DNA of 64,000 nucleotides from Pseudomonas capeferrum. GTDB taxonomy: Bacteria > Pseudomonadota > Gammaproteobacteria > Pseudomonadales > Pseudomonadaceae. The stretch is from the NCBI RefSeq assembly GCF_013523055.1, contig NZ_JAAMQM010000009.1:124001-188000 (forward strand), written 5' to 3'. Shown here one piece after another: positions 19,712 to 29,349 of the stretch. The position numbers and the translations under genes were made by a program. Numbering within the stretch: the first letter of the stretch is position 1; each line of letters starts with the position of its first letter. Below the pieces are notes generated by a model that had not been told where the DNA came from, did no database searches, and saw only the letters and a list, made by a program, of their open reading frames with translations.

Positions 19712-20387
19712 AAATCTCCAGCAATAAATTGCGACCTGGACAAGTCTATGGAGATTGAATACTTACGAAAACTGACTTCTCGATAGCTTTAAGTTGCGCC
19801 TGACGCAATCGTAATATTGCCGCTGCCTTCTTCGCAGGTAAATCGCCTCGGCGAACCGCCGCTCTCACCGAGCTCTACCACCTCAGCCTCACCGGAGTAT
19901 TTGGACTGCCTCCTAATGTTGAACATCCGGTGGCACAACTCAGGCCCATGTAAGATTCTATGGTGCATGGGAAGCCCTCTCCAGATTCCATGCGCACTTT
20001 GAAGCCTGGGTATGACACCTATTCTCCTGGCGTGCATGGCTCCAGGTAGGCGCTGGCTTGCCGCGATCAAGCCCAAGGGGCTCGCCTGGTAACGCTAAGG
20101 CTCTTTTGACCCTGATGGTTTGTGGGTACACGGATTGCCTGCATTTAGTGCATCCTCGACTACCGTGCTGGTTGAGCATTCTTCATTACCAGGCGAGTCC
20201 TTCGGGCTCGATCGCGGGCCAAGCCAGCTCCTTGGAGCTTGAGTTGTGCCAGCGGATATTCACTATTCGGGGTGCAGGCCAGGGCCTGAGAGATGCCACC
20301 GGATATTCAACATTTTGGGGCAGCTCAACTCTTGTGGGAGCGGCGGCTCGCCGATGCGATTTATCCGCGAAAAAGGACGACGCGGTA
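19712..20387. repeat. 676-bp gap filled with inverted and dispersed short repeats
   Basis: No convincing gene. A long inverted pair lies at 20052-20092 and 20186-20228; both arms contain CTCGCCTGGTAA or its complement and GCTGGCTTG-type ends. A second motif occurs three times: plus strand 19915-19947, minus strand 20241-20270 and minus strand 20282-20314. Its core is GAAYATCCGSTGGCA, followed in two copies by CTCAGGCCC. A REP-like stub (CTTGTGGGAGCGGC) begins near 20331. Early bases up to about 19745 should hold the exporter promoter. Confidence 0.65.
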
Positions 20388-21296
20388 TCAAGGGTCAACA
20401 CTGCAACAGGCCTTCAGGGTCTGCCGCAACCAGCGATGCGCCGGGTCGTTATGAAAGCGTGGATGCCACGCCTGCAACACATTGACCCGCTCCAGCGGCA
20501 CCGGAATCTCGAACGAACGCAGCGGCAACCCCAGCTTGTGCACGCTGTTGAGGATGTTCGCCGGCATCGGCAGGATCAGGTCCGAATCCGGCAACGAGAA
20601 CAGCGCCGAGTGAAAACTCGGGGTAATCAACGCGACCCGCCGCCGCACTTTGAAATGCGCCAGCTCGACATCGATCGGCCCATTGGCCCGACCACGCCGG
20701 GACACACTGATCTGTGGATAACCGGCAAAACTCTGCGCTGTGATCGGCTGGTCGAAGATCGGATGATCGCGCCGCGCCAGCCCTACGTAGAAGGTCTGGA
20801 ACAGGCTCTGGACCTTGATCTCCGGCCCCAGGTCGGCGGTCGAGCTGATGATCAGGTCGGTACGCCCGTCGCGCAGCACGCTGTCGTCATCGCCGCCGGG
20901 GCTCTCGGGCACGAAACGCAGCACCGTTCGCGGTGCCTGCTCGTGCATGCGGCGCAGCAGCTGAGCGCCGTACAGGGCGATGAACAGGTCGTTGGTGCGA
21001 ATGTTGAAGGCCCGTTCGAGCTTGGCCAGGTCGACTTCGTCGGCGCTACGGAACACCTCGCCGGCCTGTTCCACCAGCGTCGCCACTTGCTCGCGCAGGG
21101 CCAGCGCTCGCGGCGTCGGCACCAGGCCACGGCCCGCGCGCACCAGGATCGGGTCGCCCAAGGCATCGCGGATGCGCCCCAGGGTACGGCTCATGGCCGC
21201 CGGGCTCAGGTTCATGCGCTGCGCGGCGCCGACCACGCTGCCTTCGTCGAGCAAGGCGTCGAGGGCGACGAGCAGGTTCATGTCTGGGAGTTGCAT
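20388..21296 (-). CDS. LysR-family transcriptional regulator
   Basis: 302 residues starting MQLPDMNLLVALDALLDEGS. This start is chosen because the winged helix begins there; the frame is open upstream only through non-conserved sequence. The HTH reads VVGAAQRMNLSPAAMSRTLGRIR, followed by the co-inducer-binding domain. The N-terminus resembles the NodD/NahR/LeuO subgroup. Neither flanking operon is divergent from it, so the target is not obvious; the usp gene upstream is head-to-head across a REP-filled gap. Confidence 0.88.
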   Translation of the reverse strand: MQLPDMNLLVALDALLDEGSVVGAAQRMNLSPAAMSRTLGRIRDALGDPILVRAGRGLVPTPRALALREQVATLVEQAGEVFRSADEVDLAKLERAFNIRTNDLFIALYGAQLLRRMHEQAPRTVLRFVPESPGGDDDSVLRDGRTDLIISSTADLGPEIKVQSLFQTFYVGLARRDHPIFDQPITAQSFAGYPQISVSRRGRANGPIDVELAHFKVRRRVALITPSFHSALFSLPDSDLILPMPANILNSVHKLGLPLRSFEIPVPLERVNVLQAWHPRFHNDPAHRWLRQTLKACCSVDP

Positions 21297-21617
21297 GGCC
21301 AATTTCCATGGCGGGTGTGGGAATGGCAATGGTAACAGGTCGGACGATTGCGCCAGACGCAATGCGTTCGTGCGTGGCGGGGCATTTATTCCTGGCCAGG
21401 TTCGGCCAAGAATGATGCTTTGGCAGTGTCGGCCTCTTCGCGGGACAAGCCCGCTCCCACAGGCCCCCAAGGTATTCGAGTACGGAGCAGTACCTGGACT
21501 GCCTCCAAGAAGTTGGACAGCAGTCCACCCTTAGAACGATCCAACCCGTGGGAGCGGGCTTGTCCCGTGAAGGGGCCAGCTGCCGACACATCAGCCAGCC
21601 TCAATCAAGGATCCCGC
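21297..21617. repeat. Gap with inverted REP pair
   Basis: REP arms at 21437-21463 (TTCGCGGGACAAGCCCGCTC then CCACAGG) and 21545-21577 (the inverse, with a few mismatches). They lie between the divergent LysR and universal stress protein genes. No gene is seen; both promoters must lie in the flanks. Confidence 0.8.
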
Positions 21618-22064
21618 ATGCCCAGCCCAATCCTGATCGCCATCGACGCCTCCCCCGCCGCCTCCGCCCTGCTCGCCCTTGCCCGCCGCTACTGCCGCCC
21701 CGGTGAACATGAGCTGCACGTGCTGCTGGCCATCGATTCGACCTTCGCCGTACACGACAAGCCCGCGCCTTATACCGCCGAAGAGCTCGAGCAATACCCC
21801 GCCGCCTGCGAGGAACAGCGCGTGGCCGACCAGGCCGTGGCCGAGGCCGTGCAGTGGCTGCGAGAGGCCGGCTTCGCCAGCCAGGGCTGCATGGTGGCCG
21901 GGCAGCCGGTGGAGGCCATTGTCGACAAGGCTCAGGCGCTGGGCTGCGAGCTGATCATCATGGGGCACCGGCATATGTCGCGACTGGGGCGGTTGCTGGA
22001 CCCGTCCATCAGCGCGAAGGTGATCGATCGAGTGAAGGTGCCCGTATTAGTGGGGGCGACTTGA
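21618..22064 (+). CDS. Universal stress protein (UspA family)
   Basis: 148 residues, single Usp domain. The N-terminal strand PILIAIDASPAA and the C-terminal ATP-binding-type signature GHRHMSRLGRLLDPSISAKV (with G-x2-G-x9-G/S spacing) are visible, ending VPVLVGAT. The ATG at 21618 is used because the Usp fold starts there; the frame is open upstream through REP sequence. It is a stress-related nucleotide-binding protein; the specific role cannot be told. Confidence 0.88.
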   Translation: MPSPILIAIDASPAASALLALARRYCRPGEHELHVLLAIDSTFAVHDKPAPYTAEELEQYPAACEEQRVADQAVAEAVQWLREAGFASQGCMVAGQPVEAIVDKAQALGCELIIMGHRHMSRLGRLLDPSISAKVIDRVKVPVLVGAT

Positions 22065-22281
22065 GCCAAGAACCAGGACGATTCAAGGGTCAGCCAGAAG
22101 CCTCGGACGTATTTGCTCGGCCAACCGAGCAATATCCTCATCGACGTCCAGCAAACGATCTATTTAAAGATCTTTTCTTACAGGGTTGCTGCCGCTTTGA
22201 CACACCAATTCGAGTCGTAAAGCAGGCCGGCCACGAGGACAGGTCTTGTACGACGCGCTCGTCATGCGGCGGTAGACGCAT

Positions 22282-23142
22282 TCAACCCTTTATCGGCTTT
22301 ACCACTACCGTACAAGTCGTCCCCGCCGCCAGCAGAACCCCCTCCGGCACTTCATCGATGTGGATTCGCACCGGCACCCGCTGCGCCAGCCGCACCCAGT
22401 TGAAGGTCGGGTTCACATCGGCAATCAGCTCGCGGCTCTGCGGGTTGTCGCGGTCGTAGATGCCGCGGGCGATGCTCTCCACGTGCCCCTTGAGTCGCTC
22501 GCCGCTCATCATCTGCAACTCGGCCGGGTCGCCGATCTTCACATGGGGCAACTTGGTCTCTTCGAAGAAGCCATAGACCCAGAACGACTGCTCGTCGACC
22601 ACGGCCATCTTCGCCTCGCCGGTGCGGGCGTAGTCGCCCTTGTGCACATTGAGGTTGGTGACGTAGCCGTCGACAGTGGCGAGGATGCGGGTGCGCTTGA
22701 GGTCGAGCTCGGCCGCCGCCAGGGCGGCCTGGGCCTGCTGGTAGTCGGCCAGGGCGGCGCTGGCGATGTTGCTGGCGTCGTCGCGGTTTTCGCGGGAGAT
22801 GACCAGGTTGTCCAGGTCGGCGCGGCGCTTGGCGTTGACCTTGCGCATCTCCCAGGTAGCCTTGCGCGAGGCCACCAGTGCCTGGGCCTGGCGCACCGCC
22901 ACCTGGTAATGCTCGGGGTCTATCCGGATCAGCAGATCGCCCTTCTTCACTCGCTGGTTGTCGTGCACCGGCACGTCCACCACATAGCCTGGCACATCGG
23001 CGGCGACGTTGATGATGTCGGCGCGCACACGGCCATCGCGAGTCCATGGCGTGGTCATGTAGTGCAACCACAACTGGCGACCGATCACCACGGCAGCGGC
23101 CAGTACCAGCAGGGTGGCGATCAGGCTGAAGAACTTTTTCAT
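22282..23142 (-). CDS. HlyD-family adaptor, AaeA-like
   Basis: 286 residues. One N-terminal membrane helix (FSLIATLLVLAAAVVIG), then the lipoyl-like half-motifs and short coiled-coil typical of AaeA (p-hydroxybenzoate efflux). It has the PWTRDGRVRADIINVA and GDLLIRIDP segments typical of the group. Last gene of an operon of outer-membrane lipoprotein, FUSC pump, DUF1656 protein and adaptor. Probably exports aromatic acids. Confidence 0.9.
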   Translation of the reverse strand: MKKFFSLIATLLVLAAAVVIGRQLWLHYMTTPWTRDGRVRADIINVAADVPGYVVDVPVHDNQRVKKGDLLIRIDPEHYQVAVRQAQALVASRKATWEMRKVNAKRRADLDNLVISRENRDDASNIASAALADYQQAQAALAAAELDLKRTRILATVDGYVTNLNVHKGDYARTGEAKMAVVDEQSFWVYGFFEETKLPHVKIGDPAELQMMSGERLKGHVESIARGIYDRDNPQSRELIADVNPTFNWVRLAQRVPVRIHIDEVPEGVLLAAGTTCTVVVKPIKG

Positions 23143-23152
23143 CGAAGGTTTC

Positions 23153-23353
23153 TCACCAGTAGAGCGACAGCGCCAGGGCGCCGAACAGGCAGACGAACAG
23201 GCTCAGGCGCAGCAGCGCCGGATGCCAGAAGAAGCGATAGCCATCATGGCTGGCGATGAAGCGATCCAGGCCCCAGGCCAGGCCCAGGGCGAACACGAAC
23301 ATCAGGGTCATGGTGGGCATGTACACGCCATGGAAGGCGATCTCACGGGGCAT
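23153..23353 (-). CDS. DUF1656 (AaeX-like) small inner-membrane protein
   Basis: 66 residues starting MPREIAFHGVYMPTM, with two hydrophobic segments and the usual LSLYW-type ending. It overlaps the end of the pump gene by 11 bp and lies 10 bp before the adaptor gene, the standard AaeX position. Its role in the pump is not known. Confidence 0.88.
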   Translation of the reverse strand: MPREIAFHGVYMPTMTLMFVFALGLAWGLDRFIASHDGYRFFWHPALLRLSLFVCLFGALALSLYW

Positions 23354-25520
23354 GGTGCGATCCTTTCGCCGGTGCCAGTGGCGACTGTGGGTCGAGCAGG
23401 GAGGAACGGATGAAGTGCAGGTAACTTTGCGCGCGGCGCAGCACCGAGGTGTCGAAGTGCCGGGCAAAGGGTTCGTCGGTGGCCTGCACACGGCTGATGG
23501 CGTGATCCACCGCGACCAGCGCGCGTTCGTGGTTGCTGGCATTGGGTTGCAGGAACAGCCGCGCCAGAGCTCGGCCCATGACACGAATGGCCTGGCGCCA
23601 CGGCTGCGATTCGGCATAGGCCGGGTGGATCGGCGCGCGGGCCTGCTCCTTGCGCAGCTCGATGATGGCATGGCCGATCTCCAGCACAGTGAACATCCAG
23701 GCCATCAGCGCGCTCTGTACCTGCGGCTTGCCTGCGGCCAGGCCATAGGCCTGGTGCAGCAGGTCGCGGGTGCTGCTCTCGAACGCCGAGCCCAGCCCGC
23801 GCAGGCGCCCGCTGATGGCGAACAGCACCTGCTCGCGCAGGTCCTGTTCCAGGCGGCTCCACAGCCAGCGGCTGTTGGGCGGCAGAATGATCGCACCAGC
23901 CGCGGCGCAGACGAACATGCCGATAACCATGCCGATGTAATCGTTGATAAAGGTGTAAGGGTCGTAGACGGTCAGGTTGTTCGGCACCGAACCGATGGCG
24001 AAGAACACCAGCAGCCCGATGCCGTAGCCCGCGTAGGCAGGCCGCGAAGACAGAAAGGCACCCAACACGAACACCGGGGCCAGGACCATGCACAGCAACG
24101 GGAAGCCGTCGATCCAGGGGAACACGAAGAAGGTCTCGAAGAAGCCGACAAAGGCGCCGATCGCGGTGCCGCAAGCCATCTGGAACGACATGCGCTTGGG
24201 GTTCGGCGAGGCCGCCGACAGGCCCACGGTCACGGTGGCGATCAGGGTCATCATGGCGCCGCTGGGCCAATCGCTGAGCAGCCAGTAGCTGCCCAGCAGC
24301 AAGAGTACCGCCGAGGCGCGTACACCGGCGGCCAGCGAGACCAGCCAACTGGTCTGCGCCACGTAGGGTTCGTCCCACTGTTCACGCTCATGCTTGTGCG
24401 CCGCCAGCGAGGCATGGGTTTCGGCGTAGCTGTACATCTCGTCGACGAAGCGGTAGAGCAGTTCGAAGGCGGTGTGGAAATCGAGCAGGTCCGACTCGCG
24501 GGGATCGGTCTGCAGGTATTCGGCGCGCAGGCCGCGCACTTGAGCTTGCAGGCCCTCCTTGTAGGCAGCCAGTTCCAGGGTCAGGCGCAGCGCATCTGCG
24601 TCGGTCAGGGCCCGGTCCACATAGGGACGAAGGAGTTCGACCAGCGTCTCCAGGCCCGGCTCGATGGCGCCGACGATCTGCAGCGGGCCACGGGCACGCA
24701 GCCGTTCGAGCAAACGAAGCAAGGCGTTGAAGCGTGTGGTGATCGCCATGAACTCACTGTTCATGCGCACCAGTCGACCGCTGCGTCGGCGCATGTGCGG
24801 GTCTTCGAAGGCGGTGACGTTGCGCAGGCTCTCGAGCCCCACCGCTTCGGCCACGAAGCGCAGGTTGCTGCTCTCGAAGCGGTCGCGCTGACTGTCGCCG
24901 CGCAAGGCCTCGACCACCACCCCGGCGAACACCCCAAAGCGCTGGTACAGGGCGTTGCGCATGGCGGCACTGGCCGATTGCGGCAGGATCGCGGCGCTGA
25001 CGAAGGTCGAGACGAGAATGCCCAGGGCAATCTCCAGCACCCGCCACACCGCTGCCATGAATGCCTGATCGGGATGTTCCAGCACCGGCAGGCCGATCAT
25101 CGCCGCGGTGTAGCCCGCCAGGACGAAGCCATAGGCGCGGAAGGTGCGGTAACGCATCGCCCCCGCCGAACAGAGCCCGACCCAGAGGGCAAGGCTGGGC
25201 AAGAACAGTTCGGTGTTCTGCGGAAACAGGGCGATCAGCGCGACCATCATCGTCGACCCGGCCAAAGTCCCGAGCACCCGATAGAAACTCTTGGCAAAGA
25301 CCTGCCCGCTCTGCGGCTGCATGACGATGAACACCGTGATCATCGCGGTACGCGGCTGCGGCAGTTCCAGGCGCATGGCCAGCCAGAGCGTGATGAACGC
25401 TGCGGCCAGGACCTTGAAGATGTAGACCCAGGTCACGCCATCGGTACGCGCCCAGGCGAAGAAGCCGCGCCGCCATTCCAGGTTCGCCAGCCAGCGCAGC
25501 GGCAGACTCGATGCGCTCAT
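23343..25520 (-). CDS. FUSC-family (AaeB-like) aromatic acid exporter
   Basis: 725 residues. Two blocks of hydrophobic helices (about residues 30-180 and 390-520) each precede a soluble region, the layout of the fusaric acid resistance/AaeB family. It has the usual family segment QPQSGQVFAKSFYRVLGTLAGS. It uses the proton gradient to export aromatic carboxylates with the HlyD partner. The start overlaps the stop of the outer-membrane lipoprotein gene (ATGA), indicating translational coupling. Confidence 0.92.
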   Translation of the reverse strand: MSASSLPLRWLANLEWRRGFFAWARTDGVTWVYIFKVLAAAFITLWLAMRLELPQPRTAMITVFIVMQPQSGQVFAKSFYRVLGTLAGSTMMVALIALFPQNTELFLPSLALWVGLCSAGAMRYRTFRAYGFVLAGYTAAMIGLPVLEHPDQAFMAAVWRVLEIALGILVSTFVSAAILPQSASAAMRNALYQRFGVFAGVVVEALRGDSQRDRFESSNLRFVAEAVGLESLRNVTAFEDPHMRRRSGRLVRMNSEFMAITTRFNALLRLLERLRARGPLQIVGAIEPGLETLVELLRPYVDRALTDADALRLTLELAAYKEGLQAQVRGLRAEYLQTDPRESDLLDFHTAFELLYRFVDEMYSYAETHASLAAHKHEREQWDEPYVAQTSWLVSLAAGVRASAVLLLLGSYWLLSDWPSGAMMTLIATVTVGLSAASPNPKRMSFQMACGTAIGAFVGFFETFFVFPWIDGFPLLCMVLAPVFVLGAFLSSRPAYAGYGIGLLVFFAIGSVPNNLTVYDPYTFINDYIGMVIGMFVCAAAGAIILPPNSRWLWSRLEQDLREQVLFAISGRLRGLGSAFESSTRDLLHQAYGLAAGKPQVQSALMAWMFTVLEIGHAIIELRKEQARAPIHPAYAESQPWRQAIRVMGRALARLFLQPNASNHERALVAVDHAISRVQATDEPFARHFDTSVLRRAQSYLHFIRSSLLDPQSPLAPAKGSHHAP

Positions 25521-27088
25521 CGCGACGGGCCTTGCGAATGGAGCAGGGCCAGGGCGGCGGGCGTCTCCGGCGCGGCCTCACGCCGTTGCGCGGGTACGTC
25601 CCGCCCCGCCTCGAGTCCCCCGCCCAGGGCAGTGGCCAAGTCGGCATGGGAGGTGAGGCGCGTGGCCTGAACCTGTTGCTGGATTTGCTGCTGGCGCAGC
25701 AGCAAGGTCTGGGCGTTGAGCACATCAAGGTAGTCGGTCAGGCCGCGCTGGAAGGCAACCAGGGCGATGTCATAGGTCTTGCGTGCCGCGGCCACCGATT
25801 CGGCGGCGAAATGCGCCTGCTCCTTCATGGAATCCCGACGGATCAACCGATCGGAAATCTCCTTGAGGGCGCCGATGACCGTCTGGTTGTAGCGCGCCAC
25901 GGCAATGTCGTACCCCGCCGCCGCCACGCCCAGCTGTGAGCGCAAGCGACCGCCGTCGAAGATCGGCAGGCTGATGGCCGGCCCGACGTTGTAGTTGAAC
26001 TTGCGCCCCGTGAGGAATTCCAGCGGGCCACCGCCGGTAGCCACGAAACCGAGACTGCCCACCAGATCGACATTGGGAAAGAAGCCCGCATGGGCGACAT
26101 CGATGCCACGCGCCTGTGCCGCGACCCCCCAGCGGCTGGCGACCACGTCGGGACGCTGGCCGATCAGTTCGGCCGGCAAGGCAGAGGGCAGCCCCAGCGG
26201 CGCGCCGAGGGTCAAGGTCGGACGCAGGATCTTCGCTCCCTCCCCTGGCCCGCGTCCGGCCAGCGCGGCCAGTTGGTTGCGCGTGAGGGCAATTTCCTCG
26301 TCGAGTGCATCGAGCTGTCGATGCGTTTCCGGTAACGGTGCCTCGGCCTGGCTGACCTCGAGGTGCGTACCGATCCCTCCCGCGAGACGGCGCTCGGCCA
26401 GGGCGCGGATCTGCTCCTGCTGTTCGAGCTGTTCCTGGACGATGTCGCGCTGGGCAAAATGCAGTGACAGCTGGATATAGGCCTTGACCAGGTTGCCCTG
26501 CAATTCGAGCTGGGCCTGGCGCGCTTCGGCCACGCTCATGTGTGCCCGGTCGACGGCCTGCTCGCTGGTGTTGCGCTCGCGTCCCCAAAGGTCCAGGTCA
26601 TAACTCAGCCCCAGGGTGGCATCGTTGTCCCAGGTATTGGCACCCGACAGCGCGCCGGGCCCGTAGAATTGATCTTCTGGCCAGTTGTGCCGCTTGAGGC
26701 TGGCCTGGCCGTTGCCCTGGAGGCGTTCCGCGGACTCGACCACGCCGGCCATGGCCTTGGCTTCGCGCACCCTGGCCGCGGCAATGGCCAGGTTCGGGCT
26801 ACCCGCCAGGGCCAGGTCGACCCAATGGTCCAGCTGAGGGTCGCCGAAGGCGCGCCACCACTGCCGCTCAGGCCAGTGAGCGTCCCGAGCGGCGTCGCGG
26901 ATGGCATCGTCGGTGATCAGGGTGTTGGCTTGCAGCGTTTTGCTCTGCGGGGCAATGCCCCAGGTTCCGATACAGCCGCTCAAGGTCAATCCAAGGGCAC
27001 AGGCACTGAGCGCATTCAGCGCTCTGATGATGCGAAGCGGCACAGCTGCAAATTCCCGAGCAAGGTGAGACCACGAAGGAGGTGGCAA
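25517..27088 (-). CDS. Outer-membrane efflux lipoprotein, first gene of the AaeXAB-like operon
   Basis: OprM/NodT-type channel with a lipoprotein signal ending LTLSGC. The start is uncertain: the longest frame opens with TTG at 27088 (523 residues), while a GTG at 27043 gives a signal of more normal length (VPLRIIRALNALSACALGL). Neither has a strong ribosome-binding site, and no ATG is available before the lipobox. Two efflux domains follow, with the internal repeat seen in the family. The gene is divergent from the LysR gene at 27228. Confidence 0.88.
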   Translation of the reverse strand: MPPPSWSHLAREFAAVPLRIIRALNALSACALGLTLSGCIGTWGIAPQSKTLQANTLITDDAIRDAARDAHWPERQWWRAFGDPQLDHWVDLALAGSPNLAIAAARVREAKAMAGVVESAERLQGNGQASLKRHNWPEDQFYGPGALSGANTWDNDATLGLSYDLDLWGRERNTSEQAVDRAHMSVAEARQAQLELQGNLVKAYIQLSLHFAQRDIVQEQLEQQEQIRALAERRLAGGIGTHLEVSQAEAPLPETHRQLDALDEEIALTRNQLAALAGRGPGEGAKILRPTLTLGAPLGLPSALPAELIGQRPDVVASRWGVAAQARGIDVAHAGFFPNVDLVGSLGFVATGGGPLEFLTGRKFNYNVGPAISLPIFDGGRLRSQLGVAAAGYDIAVARYNQTVIGALKEISDRLIRRDSMKEQAHFAAESVAAARKTYDIALVAFQRGLTDYLDVLNAQTLLLRQQQIQQQVQATRLTSHADLATALGGGLEAGRDVPAQRREAAPETPAALALLHSQGPSR

Positions 27089-27140
27089 TTCTAGGATGGG
27101 GTCGCACTGGCGATAAGCGTGAATTCCTGCGAATCTTTAT

Positions 27141-27170
27141 TACCAAAACAGCGATAATCCGCCTTTGGTA
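27141..27170. promoter_or_regulatory. Inverted repeat between LysR and efflux operon
   Basis: TACCAAA at 27141-27147 and TTTGGTA at 27164-27170 form an inverted repeat with a 16-base AT-containing spacer, in the divergent region between the efflux operon and its LysR gene. This matches the geometry of LysR-type sites, so it is a candidate operator; binding is inferred. Confidence 0.45.
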
Positions 27171-27227
27171 GCACTAACGTCCTGCCTACTTCATGTCACA
27201 CTTTGTCGTCTATCTTGAGAGCGACCC

Positions 27228-28175
27228 ATGGACACCCTGCAAAACATGCGTGCTTTCAGTTGCGTGGCCCAGGTGGGCAGTTTCACTGCCGCCGCCGTGC
27301 AACTGGATACGACCACCGCGAACGTCTCGCGAGCGGTCTCCAATCTGGAAGCCCATCTGCAAACCCGCCTGCTCAACCGCACCACCCGCCGGATTGCCCT
27401 GACCGAAGCGGGCAAGCGTTACCTGATGCGTTGCGAGCAGATCCTCACCTACGTGGAGGAAGCGGAAGCCGAGGCCAGCGATGCGCACGCGCGCCCGGCA
27501 GGCCAGTTGAAAGTGCATTCGATGACCGGCGTCGGCCAGCACTTCGTCATCGATGCGATTGCCCGTTACCGCGAGACGCATCCGGATGTGACCTTCGACC
27601 TGACCATGGCCAACCGTGTACCTGACCTGCTCGACGAGGGCTACGACGTGTCCATCGTGCTGGCCAGCGAGCTGCCGGACTCGGGCTTCGTGTCGCAACG
27701 CCTGGGTATTACCTACAGCATCGTCTGCGCGTCGCCCGACTACGTCGCCAGGCACGGTATCGCACGGCGGCCGGCCGACCTGCTCAAGCATGCCTGCCTG
27801 CGCATGGTCAGCCCGGTGATTCCGTTGGAGAAGTGGATGTTCAACGGGCCTGAAGGCCAGGAGATGGTCAACATCACCCAAGCGCCGTTCCAGGTCAATT
27901 CCGCCGATGCCATGAAGACGGCCATCCGCAGCGGCATGGGTGTGGGTGTACTGCCGATCTACTCGGCCATCGACGGCCTGCGCGATGGCACCCTGGTGCG
28001 GGTCATGCCCGAGTACCGCTTGCAGGAACTCAATCTCTACGCGATCTACCCGTCGCGCCAGTATCTGGATGCCAAGATCAAGACCTGGGTCGAGTACCTG
28101 CGCAACTCCCTGCCGGAAATCCTCGCGGCCCACGAGGCGGACCTCAAGACCCATGAACTGCTGATCACCAACTGA
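27228..28175 (+). CDS. LysR-family regulator, AaeR-like
   Basis: 315 residues. N-terminal winged helix (SFTAAAVQLDTTTANVSRAVSNLE) and a substrate-binding domain of the CrgA/AaeR subgroup. The ATG follows GAGCGACCC. It is divergent from the aromatic-acid efflux operon, the same arrangement as aaeR and aaeXAB in enterobacteria, so it is the probable activator of that operon in response to aromatic acids. Confidence 0.88.
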   Translation: MDTLQNMRAFSCVAQVGSFTAAAVQLDTTTANVSRAVSNLEAHLQTRLLNRTTRRIALTEAGKRYLMRCEQILTYVEEAEAEASDAHARPAGQLKVHSMTGVGQHFVIDAIARYRETHPDVTFDLTMANRVPDLLDEGYDVSIVLASELPDSGFVSQRLGITYSIVCASPDYVARHGIARRPADLLKHACLRMVSPVIPLEKWMFNGPEGQEMVNITQAPFQVNSADAMKTAIRSGMGVGVLPIYSAIDGLRDGTLVRVMPEYRLQELNLYAIYPSRQYLDAKIKTWVEYLRNSLPEILAAHEADLKTHELLITN

Positions 28176-28303
28176 AAACTTGCTGCGCGCGGGCGGCGGT
28201 CGATGATAGGTTCATGTGCATCGTTCCAGCGCCAGACAGCCGAGGGAGGGCCATCCCCGCCGACGCTGCCTGGCATCATGCCATTGCCTTGCAGAGAGTG
28301 CCG

Positions 28304-29275
28304 ATGAAAAAGACTGTCCTGGCCTTCAGCCGAATCACTCCGTCCATGACGGAAACGCTGCAGCGAGATTTCAACGTGATCTTGCCCGATCCCAAGCGTG
28401 GCGACATCAGCGCCCAGTTCAACGAAGCGCTGCCCGAGGCCCACGGCCTGATCGGCGCAGGCCGCAAATTGGGACGGGCGCAGCTCGAAGGTGCTGCAAA
28501 GCTGGAAGTGGTCTCGAGCGTATCGGTCGGCTACGACAACTACGACCTAGATTACTTCAACGAGCGCGGCATCGCCCTGACCAATACGCCCGATGTGCTC
28601 ACCGAAAGCACCGCGGACCTTGGGTTTTCCCTGATCATGGGCTGCGCGCGTCGTATCGCCGAGCTGGACGCCTGGACCAAGGCCGGTCACTGGCAGGCCA
28701 CTGTCAGCCCGAGCCATTTCGGCAGCGATGTCTACGGCAAGACCCTGGGTATCGTCGGCCTGGGCAATATCGGCGCCGCCATTGCCCGTCGGGGCCGCTT
28801 CGGCTTCAACATGCCGATTCTCTACACCGGCAACAGCCGCAAGCCGGAGCTGGAACAGGAACTTGGCGCGCACTATCGCACGTTGGATCAGTTGCTCGGC
28901 GAAGCCGATTTCGTCTGTATCGTGGTACCTCTGAGCGATGCCACGCGCAAGCTGATCGGTGCGCGCGAACTGCAACTCATGAAGCCCAGCGCGTTCCTGA
29001 TCAATATCGCCCGTGGCCCGGTGGTCGATGAGGCCGCGCTCATCGAGGCGCTGCAAAACGGCACCATCCGCGGCGCCGGCCTCGATGTCTACGAGAAAGA
29101 GCCGCTGGCGCAGTCGCCGCTGTTCCAGCTGCCCAATGCCCTGACACTGCCGCATATCGGTTCCGCCACCGCCGAAACCCGCGATGCCATGGCCCAGCGG
29201 GCGATGGACAACCTGCGCGCGGCACTCCTGGGCGAGCGGCCGCGCGACCTGGTGAATCCGCAGGTCTGGAAGTAG
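28304..29275 (+). CDS. D-isomer-specific 2-hydroxyacid dehydrogenase, 2-ketoaldonate/glyoxylate reductase type
   Basis: 323 residues from the ATG at 28304. NAD(P)-binding motif GLGNIGAAIARRG in the middle. Catalytic residues are seen in INIARGPVVDE (Arg), VYEKEPL (Glu) and LPHIGSAT (His). It resembles TkrA/GhrB, which reduce 2-ketogluconate, hydroxypyruvate and glyoxylate using NADPH. The upstream LysR gene is on the same strand, 128 bp away; a shared transcript is possible but not shown. Confidence 0.88.
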   Translation: MKKTVLAFSRITPSMTETLQRDFNVILPDPKRGDISAQFNEALPEAHGLIGAGRKLGRAQLEGAAKLEVVSSVSVGYDNYDLDYFNERGIALTNTPDVLTESTADLGFSLIMGCARRIAELDAWTKAGHWQATVSPSHFGSDVYGKTLGIVGLGNIGAAIARRGRFGFNMPILYTGNSRKPELEQELGAHYRTLDQLLGEADFVCIVVPLSDATRKLIGARELQLMKPSAFLINIARGPVVDEAALIEALQNGTIRGAGLDVYEKEPLAQSPLFQLPNALTLPHIGSATAETRDAMAQRAMDNLRAALLGERPRDLVNPQVWK

Positions 29276-29349
29276 CCAAGAGAGCCGCGGTGGCTTTCGA
29301 CAGAGTGCAGGCAAGCCATGCGGCTTGCCTGCCGTGAACCTACGCGCAC

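Noticed and set aside
18113..19786. 557-codon plus-strand frame opposite the EmrB-like gene
   Set aside because: Composition (Gln, Arg, His runs) is typical of the complement of a membrane-protein gene; no start signal or homologous motif.
23256..25670. 804-codon plus-strand open frame antisense to the FUSC pump
   Set aside because: Arg/Gln/His-rich antisense frame with no recognisable fold; the opposite strand encodes a clear AaeB-like protein coupled to its neighbours.
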